The notes below the pieces were generated by a model that searched no databases, was not told where the DNA came from, and was given only the letters and a program-made list of their open reading frames with translations. 46,285 nt of DNA, taken from positions 1 through 46,285 of the forward strand of contig JAIQFR010000023.1 of NCBI GenBank assembly GCA_020073205.1. The letters are read 5' to 3'. This DNA comes from Terriglobia bacterium. Lineage in GTDB: Bacteria > Acidobacteriota > Polarisedimenticolia > Polarisedimenticolales > JAIQFR01. Made by a program: the position numbers and the translations under genes. Positions 8,915 through 15,734 of this stretch are shown one piece after another; the first letter of the stretch is position 1; each line of letters begins with the position of its first letter.

Positions 8915-9760
8915 TCAGTTCGATCCACACGCCGGCTTGAGTTCGGCGCGGCGGTTCTCGGCCCAGGCGGCTTCGTCGTGCCCGGGGTTCCGCGGGCGCT
9001 CCTTGCCGAAGGACACCTTTTTTACGTGTCCTCGGTCCACGACGCCGAGATCCGCGAGATAGCCGGCGACGGCGGCGGCCCGGCGGTTGCCGAGGGCGAG
9101 GTTGTACTCGACCGTCCCGCGCTCGTCGCAGTGTCCTTCCACGGTCAGCTCGATCCCGGACGACTGTAGCGGCCTCAGGACATCCGCCACGGCCCCGAGG
9201 ACCTCCTTCGCCTTCGGCCCGAGGTCCGACTTGTCGTAATCGAACGGGACCGTCAGGCTCGCGAGCCTGGCCTCGGCGTCCTCGCACGGGGTCGTCTTGG
9301 GGACGATCGTGATCGGGCTCGTCGCCTCGACCTCTGCGACGACCTGCCCTCCGGGTGCCGAGATCGTACCGCGGAGCTTGTACGTCCCCGGCGGGATGGA
9401 GGGCAGCGTCGCCGAGCCCTTGTACACGTCGGCGACAGAGGCCGTCGAGACCGGGATCCTGAACTCCGTCCCCTCGACCTGCACCTCGAGGCGATCCCCC
9501 TCGGGAACGACGGCCGAAGCGGTTACCTGGATGCCGTCCCCGGGGCGACGGGGAGCCGTCGCGTCGTGCTCGAGGGAGGCGATGGACGGCTGCCGCGCGA
9601 CCGTCGCGTTGAGCGTCACGTCGAGCTCTTTCGGGGCAGCGGCCTGCGTGGCGGATTCGGGCGTCGTCTTGGGCCTGCTCGGCTTGCAGCCGTCGAGGAA
9701 CAGAAGGGACGCCGGCAGCATGACGACCACGGCAGCGTACCGAAACGATCCTGCGTTCAT
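8915..9760 (-). CDS. OmpA/Pal-domain lipoprotein
   Basis: A 281-residue lipoprotein. The signal peptide ends in the lipobox LDGC (Cys25). The next residue is Lys, so outer-membrane sorting is likely. The middle (about 40-155) is beta-rich and unassigned. The C-terminal OmpA-like domain (about 165-275) has the peptidoglycan-binding signature: [32 protein letters not shown] and ENRRAEL. Such domains bind meso-diaminopimelate in the cell wall. In many T6SSs a peptidoglycan-binding domain anchors the membrane complex, as in TagL or a fused TssL. The TssL in this locus lacks one, so this protein may serve that role; that is an inference. It follows the secreted protein 9803-10465 on the same strand by 42 bases and probably shares its promoter. 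Confidence 0.88.
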   Translation of the reverse strand: MNAGSFRYAAVVVMLPASLLFLDGCKPSRPKTTPESATQAAAPKELDVTLNATVARQPSIASLEHDATAPRRPGDGIQVTASAVVPEGDRLEVQVEGTEFRIPVSTASVADVYKGSATLPSIPPGTYKLRGTISAPGGQVVAEVEATSPITIVPKTTPCEDAEARLASLTVPFDYDKSDLGPKAKEVLGAVADVLRPLQSSGIELTVEGHCDERGTVEYNLALGNRRAAAVAGYLADLGVVDRGHVKKVSFGKERPRNPGHDEAAWAENRRAELKPACGSN

Positions 9761-9802
9761 GACGATCCTCTCGATGTCGCGAGACCCTCCGGCGGGGCCA
9801 AG

Positions 9803-10465
9803 TCAGGGATTCGACGGTGATGAGGTCCCACCGCCGCCACCGCCGCCGCCGGCCGCGGCCGCGGCGATCGCACCGGCGCCGAGGATGATGCCGATCACGC
9901 CGCCGGTGGTCTTCCACCACGGCTTCTTGGCCCCGGTGCGGGCCTGCGACGCGGGGGCCGGCTTCGTGACGGGTCCAGGCTTGGCCGGAGGGGGGGTCTT
10001 CGCTGCGGTCACCGTCGGAGGCGGCGGGGTGGGAGGGGCCGCCTCCGGAGCCGGCGGCTTCTGCTCCACGACCTGCGCTCCCCCCGCCAGCTGGAACTGG
10101 ACGTCGCGGCGGTAGACGCCGCCGGCGCGGACGGGCAGCGGCGCGCCCGCCTGGATCGGCAGGCGCGTGCCGTCGGGCGCGACCGCGTTGACCAGCTGGT
10201 ACCGGGAGCCGATGGGCACTTGCAGGGAGTACTCGCCGGCGGCGGTGCTGGTGGCGCTCGTGTACTCGGTCCCGCTGACCACGTCCTTGTAGACCACCTT
10301 GAATCCCGGCGCCGGGCGTCCCGACGGATCGAGGATCACGCCCTGGAGCGTGGCGGTCTGCTGCGCGTGCGCGACGGGGAGCACGAGCGAGGGCACCAGG
10401 ATCGAGAAGCTCACGAGGACGACGAGCGCTCGACGAGTCCAGCCGCTCACTGCGAATCTGCTCAT
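9803..10465 (-). CDS. secreted carboxypeptidase-regulatory-like domain protein
   Basis: A 220-residue protein with a signal peptide (cleavage about residue 34, AHA/QQ). Residues about 36-130 form a carboxypeptidase-regulatory-like beta domain, then come a proline-rich segment (about 138-175), the basic patch KKPWWK, and a hydrophobic glycine/alanine tail (about 186-210) ending in a run of glycines. The beta domain aligns by eye with the extracytoplasmic end of the kinase at 4152-8210: T-A-x-G-x-(F/Y)-S near the middle, RYQ(V/L)V, then A-x-DG-(R/T). The ATG at 10465 is preceded by AAGGAG; an upstream in-frame ATG at 10555 lies within the promoter and was not used. The hydrophobic tail may insert in a membrane. 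It heads a two-gene minus-strand unit with the OmpA-like lipoprotein. The exact role is unknown. Confidence 0.75.
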   Translation of the reverse strand: MSRFAVSGWTRRALVVLVSFSILVPSLVLPVAHAQQTATLQGVILDPSGRPAPGFKVVYKDVVSGTEYTSATSTAAGEYSLQVPIGSRYQLVNAVAPDGTRLPIQAGAPLPVRAGGVYRRDVQFQLAGGAQVVEQKPPAPEAAPPTPPPPTVTAAKTPPPAKPGPVTKPAPASQARTGAKKPWWKTTGGVIGIILGAGAIAAAAAGGGGGGGGTSSPSNP

Positions 10466-10525
10466 GAAACGATCTCCTTGATGTTGACCGAAACATCGCG
10501 GGCGAAGACTGCCCCCAACGACCGG

Positions 10526-10555
10526 ATTCAACGACAGTTGGAGGGCTCCTGTCAA
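10526..10555 (-). promoter_or_regulatory. sigma70-type promoter for the 9803-10465 gene
   Basis: On the minus strand a perfect -35 TTGACA (plus-strand 10550-10555) is followed after 18 bases by TTGAAT (10526-10531), a 4/6 match to the -10 consensus. It lies about 60 bases before the ATG at 10465, giving a leader of about 50 bases, and would drive the secreted protein and the OmpA-like lipoprotein. Confidence 0.5.
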
Positions 10556-10604
10556 GGAAAATCTCTTCGAGCGTCGGCTCGCCGCTTCACTCGCTCGACA
10601 CCGG

Positions 10605-10612
10605 TATATACT
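10605..10612 (+). promoter_or_regulatory. possible -10 element for the plus-strand T6SS operon
   Basis: TATATACT stands out in an otherwise GC-rich divergent region, with TATACT at 10607-10612 as a good -10. No convincing -35 lies 16-18 bases upstream (CTTCAC at 10585-10590 is poor). It is positioned to start transcription of the operon beginning at 10739. Confidence 0.3.
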
Positions 10613-10738
10613 CCGGCCTGCGCGGGACGCTCGCGTCGGTCAAGCGTCGTCCCCGTCCCGATGCGACCGCAGATCCCGCGATCCGGAGGCCCGCGGGCAT
10701 CGGAGCGACGGAGGCCTCCGTTCGCCCGGGGGGATCGC

Positions 10739-12775
10739 ATGGAGTCGGCCGAGCGTGCCGCTCGGAGCGGAGCGAGACTGCCGGACGCGCTCGCGCGGGG
10801 CCTCGGGGCCCTGGAGGGCACCCGACTCGAGACGCGCATCGAGCCGGGAGCGTCTCCCGACGTCGCCCTGGTTCGTCCCGACTCGTCGCCGCGAGTGCTC
10901 GTCCCCGTGGTCGTGTCGCGGGACGGGAGGGAGGGCCGCTCCACGGCGCTGCTGCGCGTGCTGCCACTGGCGCTGGGCGGGGGGGAATCGCAGGACCCCG
11001 GCGGGGCACCCCTCGGCCGCTGGCGGCAGGAATGGGAGGACCTGACGTCGCCGGCGCCAGGCGAGGCGGCGATCCCGGGGCTCCACGGCAAGGGCGTGGC
11101 TCCTACACTGCGAGCGCCGGTGTTGCCTCCCACCTTCTACTGCCGCGCGCGGCAGGTCTGGATCGTCGCGATCTGTCCCGGTTGCGGCGGCCCGGAGGGC
11201 GGCGGCGTCACCGAGGAGCGTTGCTCCTCGTGCGGCTCCCGCGCGCCCCACGGTGTCGGCGGTCGCACCTCGGGCGTTCCTCCGCTCCACGCGCTGTGGG
11301 AGCGGGCCCATGGAAAAGGAAGCACCGACGGCCTCGACCCGGCGTGCGTGAGCTGCGATCGAAGGTCGACCTGTTACCCCGCCGAAGGCCCGTCGGAGGC
11401 GCCGGGTACCGCGAAGGACATGCTCCAGTCGATATCGCCTACCCCTTGGGGTGGCGCGATTCTGGAGCCGGCGCACCTGCCGTTCGGCGCTTGGTGCCGC
11501 CTCGCCAGCGGCATCCCATGGCCCGAGGTCCGGAAGGGACTCGCTTCGGTCCCGCCGGCGATCCTCGAAGAATCCGACGCCAGGATGCGAGACGAGCGAC
11601 CCCTCCTCGCCTCGGATACCGGTGGGGAGCCGGCAGGGCTCGAGTCGCTCCTGCTTCGACTCGAGATCCTGAGGCAGATGCTCGAGGGACTGCGGACGAT
11701 CGCCGTGGGGAGCGGGCACCCCCATCTCGGAGTCGCCGCGGAGACCGTCTGGGTCCGGCTCGAGCCGCCGGGGAGCCTTCGCACCGCGCTTTGGGGGATG
11801 CGTGTGCTGTTCCTGGACCCGGCTCCCGGGTGGCGGCCGGATTCCGGCGGTGGCGGGACGTCCTCCGTGCGGCCGTCGTTCCTGATTCCCCCCGGCTGCG
11901 AGCGTGCCGACGAGTCGACCGACGGACTCTGCATCGCCCGCGCCGCGCCCGCCTCGTCATCGGAGCGAGGATCGGTCGGGATCGACTTCCTCCCGCACGT
12001 GCCCTTCATCAAACCCCCGGCGAAAGGGGACGCGGTGCTCGTCGGCGTGCCCGCGCCCCGCACCGGCGCGATGGAACGGGTCCTCACGGCGCGGGTCGAG
12101 ATCGGCTTCCCGGAAGTCTGCCGGATCCTCGTGAGCGATCCGGCGCTGGCTCCCGAGGAGATCCGCGGCATGCTCACGGGCACCGCTGTCAAGCTCCGCC
12201 TGAGACGAGACCACTCGCTCGTGGACGATCTCTTCGCCGCGGGGACGTTGTTCCTCTCGAGCCTTCTCCGGGAGGCAGGGGACCTGCCGGACGCCGCTCG
12301 CTTTCGCGACGCGCTCGCGCCGAGGCTCCAGGGAGCCGGCGGGGCCGATGGGGGCGAGACGGAGTCGCTGCGGGCGGTGGTGTCGAGCGGGCTATTCGCT
12401 GTTCAGGGCGCGCCGATTCCCTTAGAATCGAGCGCACAGGGGGGGAGAGATCGACCGATGATGGATCGGACACTGATGGCGAGAGCGGTCGCGTTCGGGA
12501 TGCGGCTGTGCGCTGCGGTCCCGGGGGGCTTTCCGTGCCAGGGACACGAGCCGGTCGGGCGCCCGGAGCGAGAGCGGGCGTACGCCGGCCTCCTCTCCCA
12601 GCTGATCGCCTTCGCCCGCGAGGTCCGCCAACGCCTGCTGGCCACGGCTTCGACCGACGACGCCGCGCTCGCCGCGCTGGGCGCGTACGCGCTCGAGCGT
12701 CTCAAGGATCCCGGGTTCCGGCGTCGCGCCGGCTCCCGGCCTCGCGGGGCGGGCTCAGGCAAGGAGCCCCGATGA
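10739..12775 (+). CDS. cysteine-rich, zinc-ribbon-like T6SS-associated protein of unknown function
   Basis: A 678-residue protein I do not recognise. It has two cysteine clusters: C146-PG-C149 and C162-SS-C165, typical of a zinc ribbon, then C203-VS-C206 and C212. There is no signal peptide, and no transmembrane helix is evident, so it is probably cytoplasmic. The middle part (LRQMLEGL, then HPHLGVAAETVWVRL, about 305-345) is faintly like the catalytic-loop region of protein kinases, but without HRD or DFG, so a pseudokinase is only a guess. It is the first gene of the tssKLM operon and its stop overlaps the next start (ATGA), so the two are translationally coupled. The start at 10739 has GGGGGGA upstream; an ATG at 10661 is possible but has no ribosome binding site. 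Confidence 0.7.
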   Translation: MESAERAARSGARLPDALARGLGALEGTRLETRIEPGASPDVALVRPDSSPRVLVPVVVSRDGREGRSTALLRVLPLALGGGESQDPGGAPLGRWRQEWEDLTSPAPGEAAIPGLHGKGVAPTLRAPVLPPTFYCRARQVWIVAICPGCGGPEGGGVTEERCSSCGSRAPHGVGGRTSGVPPLHALWERAHGKGSTDGLDPACVSCDRRSTCYPAEGPSEAPGTAKDMLQSISPTPWGGAILEPAHLPFGAWCRLASGIPWPEVRKGLASVPPAILEESDARMRDERPLLASDTGGEPAGLESLLLRLEILRQMLEGLRTIAVGSGHPHLGVAAETVWVRLEPPGSLRTALWGMRVLFLDPAPGWRPDSGGGGTSSVRPSFLIPPGCERADESTDGLCIARAAPASSSERGSVGIDFLPHVPFIKPPAKGDAVLVGVPAPRTGAMERVLTARVEIGFPEVCRILVSDPALAPEEIRGMLTGTAVKLRLRRDHSLVDDLFAAGTLFLSSLLREAGDLPDAARFRDALAPRLQGAGGADGGETESLRAVVSSGLFAVQGAPIPLESSAQGGRDRPMMDRTLMARAVAFGMRLCAAVPGGFPCQGHEPVGRPERERAYAGLLSQLIAFAREVRQRLLATASTDDAALAALGAYALERLKDPGFRRRAGSRPRGAGSGKEPR

Positions 12776-13575
12776 GCGACGTCGCCCGAATCGTCGAGGC
12801 CCTTCGCGTCGGGAGCCGGAAGAGGGGAGAGGCCGGGGAGCGGCGCTCGGCTGCGCTCGAGATCCTGAGGCGGGAGATGGCGGGGATCTCCGGCGACGAG
12901 ATCCTCCACGTGCTGTCGACGATCCGGGAAGGCCTCGCCCCGTCCGATCGGGAGAGCGAGGCGGCGCGGCTGTGGGAGGCCTTATCGCTCCTGGAGGCTT
13001 GGGCGAGCGAGGCGGGGGCCGAGGCGAACGTCGGCGGGGCCGCGGACCTGGCGCGCGCGGTGCTCGGAAGCGAGGGCAAGGAGGCCGCGGCCGGCTCGCC
13101 CGAGGTGCTGGAGAGGCTCGGCTCCGTGCTGCGGAAGATCGTCGACGTCCTCACCCGCTGCGACGAGGCCCTGAGGCGGCTCAACCTCGACCTTCGAACG
13201 CACATGATGCTCGAGGGGCGCAGCGGCGGCACCGTCGTGGGCCTGAAGCTCGAGGAGCCGATCCGGAAGCTGATCGCGAGGACGGTCCTCGAGACCGGCG
13301 ACGTCTCGGAGCTCGAGAAGCGGGTGGAGGGCCTGGCGAAGTCCGGCATCCTGTTCCACAACGCGCACCTGGCCGCCAATCGGCAGGCGTGGGCGACGAT
13401 CCGGCAGCGTCTGGACCCCCAGGCCATCCAGAAGGAGCACGGGGGCAAGGCGTGGGAAGCGTACCGGCGCCAGTATCACAACGAGCTCCTGGACTTCGGC
13501 GCGGAATTCGAGGAACAGTTCGTGACCAAGCCCTTCCTTCAGGAGTACTTCCGCACCCTGGACAAGGTGAAGTGA
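12772..13575 (+). CDS. FHA-less protein resembling the TagH C-terminal domain
   Basis: A 267-residue helical protein. The C-terminal part (about 140-267) resembles the helical domain that follows the FHA domain in T6SS TagH/ImpI-type proteins. It has an AHLAANRQAWATIRQRLDP segment, where the family has AH...LL..M..AL..LL..FDP, then a short linker and WEAYRRQYHNELLDF....F.EQFVTKPFLQEYF, like the family's W..Y...Y..L......F...FG..FA.AYE. No FHA domain (phosphothreonine-binding beta sandwich) is present in the N-terminal 130 residues, which are charged and helical. It is coupled to the cysteine-rich gene by a 4-base overlap and is followed by tssK after 61 bases. It probably works at the T6SS cytoplasmic face; the assignment rests on pattern and context only. 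Confidence 0.55.
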   Translation: MSDVARIVEALRVGSRKRGEAGERRSAALEILRREMAGISGDEILHVLSTIREGLAPSDRESEAARLWEALSLLEAWASEAGAEANVGGAADLARAVLGSEGKEAAAGSPEVLERLGSVLRKIVDVLTRCDEALRRLNLDLRTHMMLEGRSGGTVVGLKLEEPIRKLIARTVLETGDVSELEKRVEGLAKSGILFHNAHLAANRQAWATIRQRLDPQAIQKEHGGKAWEAYRRQYHNELLDFGAEFEEQFVTKPFLQEYFRTLDKVK

Positions 13576-13636
13576 TGCCAGGGAGGCGTTCGGCGCACGG
13601 GGGCCCGGCCCCGTCGCCAGGAGATCGGCGAGCAAC

Positions 13637-14962
13637 ATGAGAAACATCTCTCCCGTGATCTGGAGCGAGGGGCTCTTCCTCAGGCCCCACCATTTCCAGC
13701 AGCAGGACCGGTATCACGAGGATCGGCTGGGTCTGCACCTGGAGCTTCTGGATCGCTTCCACTGGGGAGTGGCGGCGCTGGAGATCGAGCGATCCGCGCT
13801 CAGGAACCGGGTGGTCGAGGTGTCGAGAGCCGTGGTGGTGTTTCCCAGCGGCGCGGTGGTCGTCACCCCGGAAAACGCGCAGGCGGATCCCCGGAGCTTC
13901 GCCGACCACCTTCAGCCTGCCGGCCAGCCCATCGAGATCTTCCTCGGCCTGCCACGGGTTCGGACCCACGAGCCGAACCTCCTCGACCCCGAGGGCGTGG
14001 GACAGGGGACACCGCGCTACCGGGCACGCACCCGGGAGATTCGCGACGAGGTCTCCGGAGAGCGGCCGGCGCAGATGGAGTTCGCGGTCGGCAACCTCCG
14101 CCTCCTCTTCGGCGACGAGGACCGCGGCGCGTTCGAGGCCGTCAAGATCGCCGAGGTCGTGCAGAAGGGGGCCGATCTGTTCGAGGTCGCCGAGGGGTAC
14201 GTGCCGGCGTCGCTTCGCGTGGACGCGGTCCCGGAGCTGCTTCGGATCTGCCACCGCGTCCGGGACGGCCTCTCGTCCACGGCCAGGGGATTGCACGGTC
14301 TGAAGCGTGAGAGGGGAGACGTCGACCCGAGATTCCAGATCGGTCTCGTCACGGTCAACTCGTACGTGGCGCTGGTCAACCATCTGCTGGGAAGCGGCAA
14401 TCTCCACCCGTACGCGTTCTACGGGGTCCTCGCCGGCCTCTCCGGCGCGCTCTCGTCGTTCTCCGCCGAAGGGGAAGCGTGGGACGTGCCGCCGTACCTG
14501 CACGACGACCCCGGGCCGGCCTTCCGCGAGACCGCGAAGAAGATCGAGGATTACCTCGACCTGGCGTTTCCCAGGAAGTACGTGGAAGTCCGCCTGGCCT
14601 GGAACCCCGCGACCAGTTGCTACGAGGCCGCGGCGTCCGACGAGCACTTCAGCGAGAGCTACCGCTATTGCCTCGTCTGCGCCGGGGAGCGCCCCCCGGA
14701 GGCGATCCGCACCCAGGTTCACGGGACCGCCAAGGTCGGAGCTCCCGAGAGGATCCCGACGCTCAGGAACCTGGCGCTCCGGGGGGTCGCGATCCGGCCG
14801 CTGGACGTCGCGCCGCCGGAGATCCCGCGTCGGGCGGCCGCCTACTTCCACCTGGATCCGATCGGTCCGGAATGGGACAAGGTGCGCGAGGTGAAGCGCC
14901 TCGCGGTGTATCTGCCTTCTCTGACCGACCTCGCGCTTTCGCTGTTCGTGATCCGCCCCTGA
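13637..14962 (+). CDS. tssK: T6SS baseplate-membrane connector TssK
   Basis: A 441-residue TssK (ImpJ/VasE). The N-terminal shell-domain signature is intact, IWSEGLFLRPHHFQQQDRY (about 8-26), followed by the usual HWGVAALEI. The C-terminal head domain contains FPRKYVEVRLAWNP and ends with LSLFVI. TssK trimers connect the TssFG baseplate wedges to the cytoplasmic domains of TssL and TssM. Length and motifs are normal. It opens a compact run with tssL (21-base gap) and tssM (7-base gap). The ATG has only a weak ribosome binding site, so translation may depend on the upstream gene. Confidence 0.96.
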   Translation: MRNISPVIWSEGLFLRPHHFQQQDRYHEDRLGLHLELLDRFHWGVAALEIERSALRNRVVEVSRAVVVFPSGAVVVTPENAQADPRSFADHLQPAGQPIEIFLGLPRVRTHEPNLLDPEGVGQGTPRYRARTREIRDEVSGERPAQMEFAVGNLRLLFGDEDRGAFEAVKIAEVVQKGADLFEVAEGYVPASLRVDAVPELLRICHRVRDGLSSTARGLHGLKRERGDVDPRFQIGLVTVNSYVALVNHLLGSGNLHPYAFYGVLAGLSGALSSFSAEGEAWDVPPYLHDDPGPAFRETAKKIEDYLDLAFPRKYVEVRLAWNPATSCYEAAASDEHFSESYRYCLVCAGERPPEAIRTQVHGTAKVGAPERIPTLRNLALRGVAIRPLDVAPPEIPRRAAAYFHLDPIGPEWDKVREVKRLAVYLPSLTDLALSLFVIRP

Positions 14963-14983
14963 CCGACCCGAGGGAGGAGAGCC

Positions 14984-15727
14984 ATGGAGACACCGCAACC
15001 TGGGCGACGGCGCTTCTCGACGGCCCCCCAGGCTCCCGCGTCGAAGCCCGCGTCCGAGGCGACCACGCTCCGGACCATCTACGCGCCGGTCCTGGCGTAC
15101 GTGGTGCTGTTCCAGCGGACCGCGGACAAGGGGGGCGTCACGGCGGACAAGCTCCGGCAGGAGGTCCGGGGACTCCTGGACCGAGCGGGCCAGCAGGCGA
15201 TGATCGCCGGCTACCGGCCGGAGAAGGTGAACTACGTCCGCTTCTCGGTGGTCGCCTTCGTGGACGAGGTCGTGCTCAACTCGGATTGGGTGTACCGGGC
15301 GGCCTGGATGGAGAGGCCACTGCAGTTCGAGGAGTTCGAGACCACGGTCGCCGGCGACCAGTTCTTCGACCGTCTCGAGGGGACCGCGGAAGTCGACCCC
15401 GAGGTGGCTGAGATCGACTTCGTCATCCTGAGCCTGGGCTTCAAGGGACGCTACGTCGGGAACGACAGCGAGCTGACCAGCGTTCGCCGGCGGCTGTTCC
15501 GGAAGTTCCCCCCCGAGGCGGTGCTGAGCGTGCCCCAATTGACCCCGGAGGCCTACGAAACCAAGGTCGAGGGGATCGAGGAGGTCGAAGACCGCTGGAA
15601 GGTCTGGCAGTGGGTGGTGGCGGGGGGATTGGCCGTCCTGGTCCTGATCGTTTGGGGGTTGCTGCAGTGGGGCCTCGGCGGGTCCGTCGGCGAGTATCGC
15701 GAAGGACTGTCCCGAATCGCGAGGTGA
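14984..15727 (+). CDS. tssL: T6SS membrane-complex protein TssL (DotU/IcmH)
   Basis: A 247-residue inner-membrane protein. The cytoplasmic DotU domain (about 25-195) has the usual AYVVLFQ, VNYVRFSVVAFVDEVVLNS and LGFKGRY segments, and a single C-terminal transmembrane helix spans about 208-230. It ends soon after the membrane, so there is no C-terminal OmpA-like peptidoglycan-binding domain of the kind found in 'extended' TssLs. TssL binds TssM and TssK in the membrane complex. A strong GGGAGGAGA precedes the ATG. Wall anchoring is probably supplied by a separate protein, possibly the OmpA-like lipoprotein at 8915-9760. Confidence 0.96.
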   Translation: METPQPGRRRFSTAPQAPASKPASEATTLRTIYAPVLAYVVLFQRTADKGGVTADKLRQEVRGLLDRAGQQAMIAGYRPEKVNYVRFSVVAFVDEVVLNSDWVYRAAWMERPLQFEEFETTVAGDQFFDRLEGTAEVDPEVAEIDFVILSLGFKGRYVGNDSELTSVRRRLFRKFPPEAVLSVPQLTPEAYETKVEGIEEVEDRWKVWQWVVAGGLAVLVLIVWGLLQWGLGGSVGEYREGLSRIAR

Positions 15728-15734
15728 TACGGCC

